A DNA stretch of 48,852 bases from HRBIN12 sp035762085 (GCA_035762085.1 DASTPT010000069.1:1-48852); one strand, 5' to 3'. Numbered from the stretch's first letter, positions 29,774 through 38,752 are shown. Made by a program: numbers and translations. Notes: generated by a model from the sequence alone, not told the origin.

Positions 29774-29777
29774 CGGC

Positions 29778-30599
29778 GTGACCGACGATCGCGCGATCGG
29801 CGTCTTCGACTCGGGCGTGGGCGGGCTCACCGTGGTCCGGGCGATCCTCGACCTGCTGCCCGACGAGCCGCTGATCTACCTGGGCGACACCGCCCGCTCG
29901 CCATACGGCCCGCGGCCGGTCGAGGAGATCCGGACGTTCGCGCTCCAGATCGCCGAGGAGCTCGTCCGGCGCGACGTGAAGATGATCGTCGTGGCGTGCA
30001 ACTCGGTGGAGGTGAGCGCGATCGAGGACGTCGCGGCGGCCGCCGGGATCCCCGTCGTCGGCGTGGTCGACCCGGGCGTCCGGGGCGCGGTCCGCGCGAC
30101 CCGCAACCACGTGATCGGGATGATCGGCACCGAGGCGACGGTGAAGAGCGGCGCGTACGACCGCGCGATCCGTGAGCACCACGCGCACGCCGAGCTCTAC
30201 GCCGAGGCGTGCCCCGCGCTCGTGGACCTGGTCGAGGCCGGCGACACGACGAGCGAGCGCGTCCGGGAGGCCGTCGCCGGGTACCTGGCGCCGCTCCGCC
30301 GTCGAGGCATCGACACGCTGATCCTCGGCTGCACGCACTACCCGCTGCTGTCCGGGCTGATCCAGCTCGAGGCCGGGCCGGACGTGGTCCTGGTGTCCTC
30401 CGCGGAGGAAACGGCGAAGGACGTGTACGCTACGCTGCTGCGCGAGGGGCTCGCCCGCGGGGATGCCGCCGGACATCCCGCCCACGAGTTCCTCTGCACG
30501 GGGGATCCGGCGCTCTTCCAGGCGCTCGCCGAGCGGTTCCTCGGTCCGGAGATCGGCGATCTCCACGTTCGGCGCGTGGAGCTTGGAGGGGCGGGTTGA
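29778..30599 (+). CDS. murI: Glutamate racemase
   Basis: A 273-residue cofactor-independent racemase making D-glutamate for peptidoglycan. FDSGVGGLTV at 10-19 is the first signature. The two catalytic cysteines are C74 in VACNSVE (usually ACNT) and C185 in LGCTHYP, so the first motif has a conservative Thr to Ser change plus Val. GTG start 4 nt after the cysM stop. It overlaps the next gene by 4 nt. Confidence 0.94.
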   Translation: MTDDRAIGVFDSGVGGLTVVRAILDLLPDEPLIYLGDTARSPYGPRPVEEIRTFALQIAEELVRRDVKMIVVACNSVEVSAIEDVAAAAGIPVVGVVDPGVRGAVRATRNHVIGMIGTEATVKSGAYDRAIREHHAHAELYAEACPALVDLVEAGDTTSERVREAVAGYLAPLRRRGIDTLILGCTHYPLLSGLIQLEAGPDVVLVSSAEETAKDVYATLLREGLARGDAAGHPAHEFLCTGDPALFQALAERFLGPEIGDLHVRRVELGGAG

Positions 30600-31348
30600 G
30601 GCTGACGGTCCTGGGGTCGAGCGGCACCTGGCCCAACGACGGGACGGCGACGAGCGGGTACCTGCTGCAGCACGACGGGTTCAACCTGTACCTGGACGCC
30701 GGCACCGGGACGCTCGCGAACCTCCAACTGCACATCGCGCTCCCCGAGATCCACGGCATCGCGATCACGCACGAGCATCCGGACCACTTCGTCGACCTGT
30801 ACCCGACGTTCTACGCGCTGTTCTACGGCGAGCTCGGCCGGCCGGGGCTCCCGGTGTTCGTCCCCCTCGACTTCGCGCGCAAGCTGGCCGACGTGGTCTC
30901 GATCGACAGCCAGGTGGCGATGCGGACCGCGTTCGAGTTCCGCGACGTCCCGCCGGGCGAGGGGTTCGAGCTCGGCCCGTTCCGTGTCAAGACCGAGCCG
31001 ATGGAGCACCTCGGCCTTCCGGCGCTCGGATATCGGTTCGAGGCGGACGGCCAGGTGTTCGCGTACACGGGCGACACGGGCCCGACCCACCACATCGAGA
31101 CCCTGGCCAAGGAGGCCGACGTGTTCCTGGCCGAGGCCACGTGGCAGGACCGCGACGACCTGTTGCCGTTCCACATGTCGGCGCGCCAGGCCGGCGACCA
31201 CGCCCGCGAGGCCGGGGTCGGCCGCCTGATCCTCACCCACATCTGGCCGACGCTCGACCGCGACGTCTCGCGGGCGCAGGCCGCCGAGGAGTTCGCGGGG
31301 CCGCTCGAGGTGGCCGTCGAGGGGATGACGGTCGAGGTCGGCGGTTGA
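30596..31348 (+). CDS. MBL-fold hydrolase, Rv1339-like
   Basis: A 250-residue metallo-beta-lactamase-fold enzyme. THEHPDH at 58-64 gives the HxHxDH zinc motif, followed by AYTGDTG and LTHIWPTL with further metal ligands. The M. tuberculosis homologue in the same position, Rv1339, has been reported as an atypical cyclic AMP phosphodiesterase; whether this protein shares it is inference. A TTG start at 30596 overlaps the murI TGA (TTGA), with GGAGGGG just upstream; there is no in-frame ATG near the conserved N-terminus LTVLGSSGTW. Confidence 0.88.
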   Translation: MRLTVLGSSGTWPNDGTATSGYLLQHDGFNLYLDAGTGTLANLQLHIALPEIHGIAITHEHPDHFVDLYPTFYALFYGELGRPGLPVFVPLDFARKLADVVSIDSQVAMRTAFEFRDVPPGEGFELGPFRVKTEPMEHLGLPALGYRFEADGQVFAYTGDTGPTHHIETLAKEADVFLAEATWQDRDDLLPFHMSARQAGDHAREAGVGRLILTHIWPTLDRDVSRAQAAEEFAGPLEVAVEGMTVEVGG

Positions 31349-32064
31349 GCGGCCGACCCGACGGGCGCTCCGACGACGCGTTGCGCCCGGTCGAGTACGA
31401 GCTCGGTTACCAGGACTGGGCGGAGGGCTCGATCCTGTTCCGCCAGGGCCGCACCCGCGTGCTCGTGGCCGCGTCGGTGGAGGACGAGCCCGCGCGGTGG
31501 CTGCGCGGCACCGGCAAGGGCTGGGTGACCGGCGAGTACGCGATGCTGCCCCGCGCCACCTCCGAGCGCACGGCGCGCGAGGTGAACCGCGGTCGGCCGG
31601 GAGGTCGCACGCAGGAGATCCAGCGGCTGATCGGCCGCGCGCTCAGGGCGGTCACGGACCTGTCGAGGCTCGGCGAGCGCACCGTCATGGTGGACTGCGA
31701 CGTCCTCCTCGCCGACGCGGGGACGCGGTGCGCCTCGATCACGGCGGGGTGGGTCGCGCTCGCGCAGGCGGTGAAGGCCCTGCAGGAGCGCGGCGTCGTG
31801 AAGGGGAAGGTCCTCACGGACTCGGTCGCCGCGGTCAGCGTGGCGATCGTCGACGGCCGACCGGTGCTCGACCCGACCTACGAGGAGGACGCGGCGGCGG
31901 AGGTCGACTTCAACGTCGTGATGACCGGCTCCGGTCAGCTGGTCGAGATCCAGGGGACGGCCGAGGGTCAGCCGTTCCGGCGCGAGGACCTGGACCGGAT
32001 CCTGGACCTGGCGGGCTCGGGGATCCGCGTCCTCACCGAGCTCCAACGCGCCGCCGTGGCGTGA
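31345..32064 (+). CDS. rph: Ribonuclease PH
   Basis: A 239-residue phosphorolytic 3'-5' exoribonuclease trimming tRNA 3' ends. RPDGRSDDALRPV begins the conserved part, GWVTGEYAMLPRAT and RTQEIQRLIGRALRA are RNase PH signatures, and DCDVLLADAGTRCASITAG is the phosphate and metal site. The start is TTG at 31345 overlapping the previous stop (TTGA), giving a normal family length. In the same conserved cluster as in mycobacteria. Confidence 0.95.
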   Translation: MSGRPDGRSDDALRPVEYELGYQDWAEGSILFRQGRTRVLVAASVEDEPARWLRGTGKGWVTGEYAMLPRATSERTAREVNRGRPGGRTQEIQRLIGRALRAVTDLSRLGERTVMVDCDVLLADAGTRCASITAGWVALAQAVKALQERGVVKGKVLTDSVAAVSVAIVDGRPVLDPTYEEDAAAEVDFNVVMTGSGQLVEIQGTAEGQPFRREDLDRILDLAGSGIRVLTELQRAAVA

Positions 32065-32065
32065 G

Positions 32066-32677
32066 ATGTCCATCCCCGAACGGCTCGCGATCGCGTCCAC
32101 GAACGTCCACAAGCTCCGCGAGATCCGCGAGATCTGCGCCGACTGGCCGGTCGAGTGGATCACGTTCCAGACCCACGGAGGCGCCTGGCCCGAGGGCGAG
32201 GAGCCGCACGACACGTACCTGCCGAACGCGCTGGAGAAGGCGCGAGCGGTGGCGTCGGCGCTCGGCGTGCCGGCGCTCGCCGACGACTCGGGGCTCGAGG
32301 TGGACGCGCTCGGCGGCGCGCCCGGACCGCGCTCGGCGCGGTACGCGGGGGAGGGCGCCTCGGACGCGCAGAACCGGCGCCAACTGCTCGGCGCCCTGAA
32401 GGGCGTCCCGGGCCCGGGCCGGAGCGGCCGGTTCCGCTGCGTCGCGGCCGTCGCGTGGCCCGACGGGCGCGAGGTGCACGCCGAGGGCGTTTGCGAGGGG
32501 ACGCTCGGCATGAGGGAGCGCGGCGAGGGCGGCTTCGGCTACGACCCGCTGTTCGTACCCGAGGGCTGGGACCGGACGATGGCCGAGCTCGAGCCCTCCG
32601 AGAAGCATCGGATCAGCCACCGCGGGCGAGCCCTCCGCGCGCTGCACGCCGCGCTCCGGGACGCGCCGTCGGGATAG
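32066..32677 (+). CDS. rdgB: RdgB/HAM1 XTP/dITP diphosphatase
   Basis: A 203-residue inosine triphosphate pyrophosphatase-like enzyme cleaning the nucleotide pool of dITP and XTP. IASTNVHKLREI near the N-terminus is the conserved S/T-x-N-x-x-K motif; ADDSGLEVDALGG and GGFGYDPLF are the metal and base pockets; SHRGRALRAL is the C-terminal signature. ATG one base after the rph stop. The stop TAG is also the start of a TAGCAT box (32675-32680) that may be the -10 for the next gene. Confidence 0.94.
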   Translation: MSIPERLAIASTNVHKLREIREICADWPVEWITFQTHGGAWPEGEEPHDTYLPNALEKARAVASALGVPALADDSGLEVDALGGAPGPRSARYAGEGASDAQNRRQLLGALKGVPGPGRSGRFRCVAAVAWPDGREVHAEGVCEGTLGMRERGEGGFGYDPLFVPEGWDRTMAELEPSEKHRISHRGRALRALHAALRDAPSG

Positions 32678-32711
32678 CATCCGGGCCGTTCGCACCGTCC
32701 GAGGAGGAGCC

Positions 32712-33788
32712 ATGCGCGCCGTCTACAGCGCCGAGCACCTGCGCCACGAGCCGAGACACGAGATGGCCGACGGCGAGGCGATCGGGATCTACGAGGTCCC
32801 CGAACGTGCCGAGACGATCCGCCGCTCGCTCGAGGCCGACGGCGGCTTCGCCCTCGAGGCGCCGACCGAGCACGGCGCCGACCCGATCACGGAGGTGCAC
32901 GACCCCGCGATGCTCGCGTACCTGGAGGGGGCCTGGCGCGAGTGGACCTCGGCGGGCGAGACCGCCGCGGAGATCTTCCCCGACACGTTCCCCCTGCCCG
33001 CGCTCCGCGAGGGCATCGGCCCGGGACGCGTGCCCCGGACCCCGCGCGCCGCGATCGGGATGTGGTGCTTCGATACCGCCACCCCGATGGTCGAGGGCAC
33101 GTACCCGGCGGCCCGCGGCGCCGTGGACGTCGCGCTGACCGCGATGGACCTGGTGCTCGGTGGCGAGCGCGCGGCGTACGGGCTGTGCCGGCCGCCCGGG
33201 CACCACGCCGCCCGAGCGTTGTTCGGCGGCTACTGCTTCTTCAACAATGCGGCGATCGTCGCCGAGGAGCTGGTCCGTCGGACGGGCGAGCCGGTCGCGA
33301 TCCTCGACGTCGACTACCACCACGGGAACGGCACGCAGCAGCTCTTCTACGGGCGCGGCGACGTGCTGTACGTCTCGCTCCACGGCGACCCGGACCGCGC
33401 CTACCCGTACTTCGCCGGGTTCGCCGAGGAGACCGGCGTCGACGCGGGCGAGGGCGCCAACCTGAACCTGCCGCTGCCGCTCGGCTGCTCGAACGAGGAG
33501 TACCTGGCGAACCTGGACCGCGGGCTCGAGGCGATCGCGGGGTTCGGCGGCTCGACGCTGGTCGTCTCGCTCGGGATCGACACGTACGGCCGAGACCCGA
33601 TCTGCGACCTCGCCCTCACGACCGATGCCTATCACGAGGTCGGGCGCCGGGTCGCGGCGCTCGGGCGCTCGACGATCGTGCTCCAGGAGGGCGGCTACTT
33701 CGTGCCGCACCTGGGCGAGAACGTGCGGAACTGGCTCCTCGGGCTCGAGGGCCGCGAGCCCGATCTGTCGTCGATCCCGGAGGTGTGA
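32712..33788 (+). CDS. Histone deacetylase family protein (acetylpolyamine amidohydrolase-like)
   Basis: A 358-residue zinc deacetylase. RPPGHHA contains the catalytic dyad H164/H165; LDVDYHHGNGT holds the zinc ligands D201 and H203; the third is the Asp in LGIDTYGRDP. EGGYFVPHLG carries the conserved transition-state Tyr. Relatives deacetylate acetylpolyamines or acetylated proteins. A GAGGAGGAG site precedes the ATG. It seems to start a unit with the PPK2 gene, which begins 2 nt after its stop. Confidence 0.9.
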   Translation: MRAVYSAEHLRHEPRHEMADGEAIGIYEVPERAETIRRSLEADGGFALEAPTEHGADPITEVHDPAMLAYLEGAWREWTSAGETAAEIFPDTFPLPALREGIGPGRVPRTPRAAIGMWCFDTATPMVEGTYPAARGAVDVALTAMDLVLGGERAAYGLCRPPGHHAARALFGGYCFFNNAAIVAEELVRRTGEPVAILDVDYHHGNGTQQLFYGRGDVLYVSLHGDPDRAYPYFAGFAEETGVDAGEGANLNLPLPLGCSNEEYLANLDRGLEAIAGFGGSTLVVSLGIDTYGRDPICDLALTTDAYHEVGRRVAALGRSTIVLQEGGYFVPHLGENVRNWLLGLEGREPDLSSIPEV

Positions 33789-33789
33789 G

Positions 33790-34695
33790 ATGGGCGTGCT
33801 GTCGACGGATGCGCACGAGCGGCTGCGGGTCGAGCCCGACACGCGGGCGCGGCTCGAGGACCGCGACCCCGGGTGGAGGGGCGGCCCGACGCTCGAGGCG
33901 CTCCTGCGTGATGGACGCGAGGGCGACGCGCGCAAGCACCTCGGCGGGCTCGTCGAGCGGCTCTCGGACGCGCAGGAGCGGTTGTGGGCGAGCGACCGCT
34001 ACGCGCTGCTCGTGATCTTCCAGGCGATGGACGCGGCGGGCAAGGACGGGACGATCGAGCACGTCTTCTCGGGCGTGAACCCGCAGGGGGTGCACGTCTC
34101 GAGCTTCAAGCAGCCCTCGGCCGAGGAGCTGGACCACGACTTCCTGTGGCGGTGCGTCACGCGGCTGCCCGAACGTGGCCGCATCGGCGTGTTCAACCGC
34201 TCGTACTACGAGGAGGTCCTCGTGGTGCGGGTGCACCCGGAGTTCCTCGACGCTCAGCGGCTCCCCGACCGGCCGGGCGGCAAGCGCCTGTGGAAGCAGC
34301 GGTACGAGAGCATCAACGCGCTCGAGCGCCACCTGGACCGCAACGGCACGAAGGTCGTGAAGTTCTTCCTCCACGTCTCGAAGCGCGAGCAGAAGGAGCG
34401 GTTCCTCGCGCGGCTCGATGAGCCGGACAAGCGCTGGAAGTTCTCGGTCGGCGACGTGGACGAGCGCGCGTTCTGGGACGACTACCAGCGCGCGTACGAG
34501 GAGGCGATCTCGGCGACCTCCACGCCGTGGGCGCCGTGGTACGTGATCCCCGCGGACCACAAGTTCGTGATGCGGGCGCTCGTCGCGGGTGTGCTCGTCG
34601 ACACGCTCGACGGCCTCGGGCTCGAGTTCCCGATCGTCGGCGAGGACAAGATGGCCGAGCTCGCGGAGGCGCGCCGCCGGCTCGAGGCCGAGTAG
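33790..34695 (+). CDS. Polyphosphate:nucleotide phosphotransferase, PPK2 family
   Basis: A 301-residue PPK2 kinase. The P-loop is MDAAGKDG at 80-87, and FKQPSAEELDHDFLWR, FNRSYYEEVLVVRVHP and KRWKFSVGDVDER are the PPK2 core and lid motifs. These enzymes transfer phosphate between polyphosphate and nucleotides. The close match in remembered motifs is to the group with AMP- or ADP-phosphorylating activity; direction and base are not decided. It starts at ATG 33790, immediately after the deacetylase gene. Confidence 0.92.
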   Translation: MGVLSTDAHERLRVEPDTRARLEDRDPGWRGGPTLEALLRDGREGDARKHLGGLVERLSDAQERLWASDRYALLVIFQAMDAAGKDGTIEHVFSGVNPQGVHVSSFKQPSAEELDHDFLWRCVTRLPERGRIGVFNRSYYEEVLVVRVHPEFLDAQRLPDRPGGKRLWKQRYESINALERHLDRNGTKVVKFFLHVSKREQKERFLARLDEPDKRWKFSVGDVDERAFWDDYQRAYEEAISATSTPWAPWYVIPADHKFVMRALVAGVLVDTLDGLGLEFPIVGEDKMAELAEARRRLEAE

Positions 34696-34757
34696 CCCCC
34701 GGCGCCGCGGGCCCTTCGGCCTCGCCGGCGGCGGTCGGGCGCGGCCACGATGCCGGC

Positions 34758-36419
34758 GTGACCGACGTTTCGTACGTCTCGGGCCCGTCCGAGCGACCGC
34801 TCCTCGCTCGCACGATCGGGCAGGAGCTGGACCACGCGCGGCGGCTGCACGGCGGGCTCGAGGCGCTCGTCGCCCGGCACCAGGGCCTGCGGTACACGTA
34901 CGCCGAGCTCCACGCCGAGGCCGAGCGAATGTCGCGCGCCCTGATGGCGCTCGGCGTGCGCGCCGGCGACCGGGTGGGCATCTGGAGCCCCAATCGGGCC
35001 GAGTGGGTGATCACGCAGTACGGGGCCGCGAAGGCCGGCGCGATCCTCGTGAACGTGAACCCGGCGTACAAGACGCAGGAGCTGGGCTTCATCCTGGACC
35101 GGGCGGGCGTGTCGGTGTTGGTCTCGGCGCGCGCGTTCCGCTCGACCGACTACGTCACGATGCTCGAGCAGGTACGCCCGGACCTCCCGGGGCTGCGGCA
35201 CGTCGTGCTGCTCGGTGATGCGCCAGAGCGCTGGGCGACGTCGTGGGACGCGTTCCTCGCCCGGGCCGACGAGACCTCGCTCGAGGACCTGCGCGAGCGC
35301 GAGGCCACGCTGGACTTCGACGACCCGATCAACATCCAGTACACGAGCGGGACGACCGGACAGCCGAAGGGCGCGACGCTCTCGCACCACAACATCCTGA
35401 ACAACGGGTTCTTCGTCGGGGAGCGCGAGCGCCTTGGCCCGAGCGATCGGATCTGCGTGCCGGTGCCCTTCTACCACTGCTTCGGGATGGTGATGGGCAA
35501 CCTCGCGGCGCTGACGCACGGGTCGTGCGTCGTGATCCCGTCCGCGACCTTCGATGCCGCCGCGTGCCTGGCGGCCGTGCAGGAGGAGCGGTGCACCGTC
35601 CTGTACGGCGTCCCGACGATGTTCATCGCCGAGCTCGACCACGCGGACTTCCACACGTTCGACCTGACGAGCCTGCGGACCGGCATCATGGCGGGCTCGC
35701 CGTGTCCGGTCGAGGTGATGAAGCAGGTCGTGGACCGCATGCACATGACCGAGGTCACGATCTGCTACGGGATGACCGAGACCTCCCCGGTGTCGTTCCA
35801 GTCGCTCCCCGACGACGACCTGGACCTGCGTGTCTCGACGGTCGGGGCGATCCACCCGCACGTCGAGGCGAAGATCGTCGACCCGGTCACCGGTCGGACG
35901 ATCCCGCGGGGGGAGCCGGGCGAGCTCTGCACGCGCGGCTACCTCGTGATGCTCGGGTACTGGAACGACCCGAACGCGACGCGCGAGACCGTCGACCGCG
36001 CCCGGTGGATGCACACCGGCGACCTGGCCGTGATGCGCGAGGACGGCTACGTGAACATCGTCGGCCGGATCAAGGACATGGTGATCCGCGGCGGCGAGAA
36101 CATCTACCCGCGCGAGATCGAGGAGTTCCTCTACACGCACCCCGCCGTCGCCGACGTGCAGGTGATCGGCGTTCCCAACGAGAGGTACGGCGAGGAGATC
36201 TGCGCCTGGGTCCGCCTCAAGGAGGGGGCCGAGGCCTCGGGCGAGGACCTGCGGATCTACTGCAGGGGCAAGATCGCGACGTACAAGATCCCGCGGTACG
36301 TCCTCGTCGTCGACGGGTTCCCGATGACGGTCACCGGCAAGGTCCAGAAGTTCCGCATGCGCGAGATCTCGATCCGCGAACTCGGCCTGGAGAAGGCCGC
36401 TGCGGCTTCGACGGCCTGA
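34758..36419 (+). CDS. AMP-binding acyl-CoA ligase (FadD-like)
   Basis: A 553-residue ANL-superfamily ligase. The ATP loop YTSGTTGQPKG is at 195-205, YGMTETSP is motif A5, and GRIKDMVIRGGENIYPREIE plus the final MTVTGKVQKFRM (A10 lysine) mark the mobile C-terminal domain. It should activate a medium- or long-chain fatty acid, or another acid, to the CoA thioester. The open frame extends far upstream into non-homologous sequence, so GTG at 34758 is chosen. A small hairpin overlaps the stop codon. Confidence 0.9.
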   Translation: MTDVSYVSGPSERPLLARTIGQELDHARRLHGGLEALVARHQGLRYTYAELHAEAERMSRALMALGVRAGDRVGIWSPNRAEWVITQYGAAKAGAILVNVNPAYKTQELGFILDRAGVSVLVSARAFRSTDYVTMLEQVRPDLPGLRHVVLLGDAPERWATSWDAFLARADETSLEDLREREATLDFDDPINIQYTSGTTGQPKGATLSHHNILNNGFFVGERERLGPSDRICVPVPFYHCFGMVMGNLAALTHGSCVVIPSATFDAAACLAAVQEERCTVLYGVPTMFIAELDHADFHTFDLTSLRTGIMAGSPCPVEVMKQVVDRMHMTEVTICYGMTETSPVSFQSLPDDDLDLRVSTVGAIHPHVEAKIVDPVTGRTIPRGEPGELCTRGYLVMLGYWNDPNATRETVDRARWMHTGDLAVMREDGYVNIVGRIKDMVIRGGENIYPREIEEFLYTHPAVADVQVIGVPNERYGEEICAWVRLKEGAEASGEDLRIYCRGKIATYKIPRYVLVVDGFPMTVTGKVQKFRMREISIRELGLEKAAAASTA

Positions 36420-36428
36420 CGGCCGTTT
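36411..36428 (+). terminator. Weak terminator overlapping the acyl-CoA ligase stop
   Basis: ACGGCC and GGCCGT (36411-36416, 36421-36426) form a 6-bp stem with a TGAC loop, followed by TT. The stop codon is in the loop. Its strength is doubtful. Confidence 0.35.
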
Positions 36429-36456
36429 GACCCCGCTGGGGACGTCTCGCTAGCGT
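36427..36456 (+). promoter_or_regulatory. Candidate promoter of the DUF2269 gene
   Basis: TTGACC (36427-36432), 18-bp spacer, TAGCGT (36451-36456). The GTG start with a GGGAGGC ribosome-binding site follows 29 nt after the -10. Confidence 0.55.
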
Positions 36457-36485
36457 CATCGCCTCGCGTTCCGGGAGGCAGAGGC

Positions 36486-36935
36486 GTGGACACGTACCTG
36501 TGGCTGAAGCTCGTGCACATCCTCGCCGCGATCGTCGCCGTCGGCGCGAACGTGACCTACTTCGTGTGGCTGCGGCGCTCGGGAACCGACCCCGTCCGCG
36601 AGGCCGAGATCCTGCGCGGCGTCCGCGCGATCGACCGGCGGCTGGCGAACCCCGCGTTCGTCGTCCTGCCGATCACCGGGATCCTGATGGTGCTCGACGG
36701 CGACCTCGGGTTCTCGACGCTCTGGATCGCCGCGGCGATCGGACTGTACGTCGCACTCGGCGTGATCGCCGGTGCCTGGTTCGGGCCGGCGCTCCGGCGC
36801 CAGGCCGAGCTCGCGTCCGCGAGTGCCGATCCGATCGACTACGGCGCGGCGGCGCGCCGCACGATGATCTCGGGCTCGGTGACGATGGTCCCGATCGCCG
36901 CGATCCTCTACCTGATGGTGATGAAGCCTGGGTAG
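36486..36935 (+). CDS. DUF2269 family membrane protein
   Basis: A 149-residue protein with four hydrophobic helices. The N-terminus WLKLVHILAAIVAVGANV is characteristic of DUF2269, a group of small integral membrane proteins with a His in helix 1. Function is unknown. GTG start at 36486 with GGGAGG upstream. It has its own promoter and is followed by the promoter of the PHP gene. Confidence 0.85.
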   Translation: MDTYLWLKLVHILAAIVAVGANVTYFVWLRRSGTDPVREAEILRGVRAIDRRLANPAFVVLPITGILMVLDGDLGFSTLWIAAAIGLYVALGVIAGAWFGPALRRQAELASASADPIDYGAAARRTMISGSVTMVPIAAILYLMVMKPG

Positions 36936-36952
36936 GCGGCGCCGGGTGGGCC

Positions 36953-36980
36953 TTGACGGACCTCGTGAGAAGCGTAGCCT
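36953..36980 (+). promoter_or_regulatory. Candidate promoter of the PHP-family pseudogene
   Basis: TTGACG (36953-36958), 16-bp spacer, TAGCCT (36975-36980). The expected start near 36987 leaves a leader of about 9 nt without a ribosome-binding site. The promoter looks intact although the gene is broken. Confidence 0.5.
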
Positions 36981-36995
36981 CTGCGGATTGCTGAG

Positions 36996-38127
36996 ATGGA
37001 ACGGCGTTGGGCGACGAGGCGGGTGGTCGTGGCGCTGACCGCCCTCGGGATCGCCGCGCTCACCTTGACGCCGGCGACGGCCGCCCCGGTCGACTACCTC
37101 CTGGTCTTCGGCGACATGCACAACCACACGCGGTACTCGGACGGATGGGAGGGGACGCCGGCGGACGCGTACGTCCACGCGCGCGCGTCCGGCGCCGACT
37201 ACCTCGCGACGTCCGACCACAACTTCATGCTCACCCAGGACGAGTAGGACCGGACGAAGCTGCAGGCGACGCAGCAGGCGACGCAGCAGACCGACGGGGA
37301 CTCCGTGGCGCTCGCCGCGTCCGAGTACTGGATCACGAACGGGTTCGGCGAGGTGATCGTGCTCGACCACGAGGGCATCCGGACGAAGGCGAACTGGCGC
37401 GGGCCACGCACCTCGCTCTCGCGGCACGAGGTGATCGCAGACTTCTACGACTGGCTCGCCGACCGAGGCGCGATCGGGCACTGGCCGCACCCGGGGCTCT
37501 ACGGCGATCTCGATCGCCTGAAGCACTACACGCCGGAGCGCGACGCGGCGATGTCGAGCATCGAGATCCACAACTACGGGAGCTGGGTCGGCGCGCCCGC
37601 CAGATGGGGTGTCCACGACTACGAGGAGTGGTACGTGCTCGCGCTCGACCGCGGGTGGCACGTGATGCCGGCCGCCGTCTCGGATACGCACAGCCCCGAC
37701 TGGATCTCGGGCTCTCCCGTACGCACGGTATTCCTGGTCGGGTCCCCTGTCGCCCGGCGCGATCTACGACGCGATGCGCGCGAGCCGCGGGTACGCGACG
37801 CTCGACGGGAACCTGCGCGTGCGCTACACGCTGAACGGCGAGGTCATGGGCTCCGTCCTTCCGGCGGGGGGCTCCTCGTACACGGCGACGATCGAGATCG
37901 CGGATCCGGACGGCACGCAGGAGGACGAGGTCACGCTCGTCGAGCTGGTCTCGGACCACGGCGCGGTGGTGGCGAGCGAGGCGACCTCGGGGACCGACGT
38001 GACGGTCTCGTTCGACGTGTCCTCCAGCACCTCGCGCTACTACTACGTCCGCGTCACGACCGCCTCGGACGTGACGGGCGGCCCGGGCGTCACCGCGTGG
38101 ACCGCCCCGGTGTGGACCGGGCGGTGA
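36996..38127 (+). pseudogene. Secreted PHP-domain (CehA/McbA-like) metallo-hydrolase, broken by a stop and a frameshift
   Basis: The frame starts with a signal peptide (residues about 8-29, ending ATAAP) and DMHNHTRYSDG, the H-x-H metal site of PHP hydrolases. At codon 84 the sequence DE-TAG-DR interrupts it (TAG at 37245-37247); TGG (Trp) would restore it by one base change. The same frame then continues with EYWITNGFG, IGHWPHPGL and AAVSDTHSPDW until about 37740, where the homologous sequence GAIYDAMRASRGYATLD appears in the +1 frame (one extra base in the GGG near 37740-37742) and runs to the stop at 38127. Two independent lesions suggest a real pseudogene; strain mixture or sequencing error remains possible. 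The 3' end overlaps the next gene by 38 bp. Confidence 0.8.
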
Positions 38128-38752
38128 CCTCGAGCGCCGAGGGATGCAGGAACGGGACGAGCGGCTCCCGGTCCGTCCGTAGGAGCTCCACGAGCGACGG
38201 CGGGGTGATGACGGTCGCGGCACCACGCTCCGGTCTGGGCACCGCGGCGTCGTAGCCCGCGGGCGTCCACCGCAGCAGGCGCTCGCCGAGCACGAGGCGC
38301 GGCTCCGCGTCGTGCAGGACGAAGGCGCCGTCGGGCAGGTCGCCGACGTCGGCCCGGTGGAGCCGGCGCTCGCCGGTCCGAACGTCGATGCGCTCGGAGT
38401 GGAGACGCGCATCGACGGCGTCCACCCCCGTCTCGCCGGGGTGGATCTCGGCCCAGAGGTCGACGAGCGCGCGATGGTCGTCGTGCCGGCAGAGCGCGCA
38501 CGGGCGGTGGCCGGCCGCGAGCGCCGTCGCCTCGTCCAGGAAGAAGAGCTCGGTGAACCGCCCGGGCTGCAGGAGCGGGCCGCGGTGCCAGCCGCGGAAC
38601 TCCAGCCGGCAGGCGATCCACCGCCGCACGGCGTAGCGGCGCCGGATGCGCCCCTGGTCGTCGTGGAGGCAGCCCCGGTTGCCGTACACGAGCCCCCACG
38701 CCGGGTGCGCGATCAGCTCGCCCATCGGCGTCACCCGGTTCCGCAGCGGCAT
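38090..38752 (-). CDS. Conserved hypothetical protein with GNRGCLHDD and CALCRHDDH motifs
   Basis: A 220-residue soluble protein of a family I remember from actinobacteria without function. The start PLRNRVTPMGEL, then GNRGCLHDDQGRIRRRY, WIACRLEFRGW, ELFFLDEATALAAGHRPCALCR and IHPGETGVDAVDARLHSE are the recurring blocks; CALCRHDDH could bind metal together with other Cys or His. ATG at 38752 has TATCGT exactly 6 nt upstream, a leaderless arrangement; GTG at 38803 is an alternative start. It is divergent from the cyclopropane synthase-like gene and overlaps the pseudogene tail to tail. Confidence 0.75.
   Translation of the reverse strand: MPLRNRVTPMGELIAHPAWGLVYGNRGCLHDDQGRIRRRYAVRRWIACRLEFRGWHRGPLLQPGRFTELFFLDEATALAAGHRPCALCRHDDHRALVDLWAEIHPGETGVDAVDARLHSERIDVRTGERRLHRADVGDLPDGAFVLHDAEPRLVLGERLLRWTPAGYDAAVPRPERGAATVITPPSLVELLRTDREPLVPFLHPSALEVTARSTPGRSTR

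Noticed and set aside
37245..37247. TAG in the PHP gene read through as an amino acid (pyrrolysine or recoding)
   Set aside because: TAG ends other well-defined genes here (lon, moxR, add, rdgB), a single change to TGG restores the frame, and a second lesion (frameshift) follows in the same gene.
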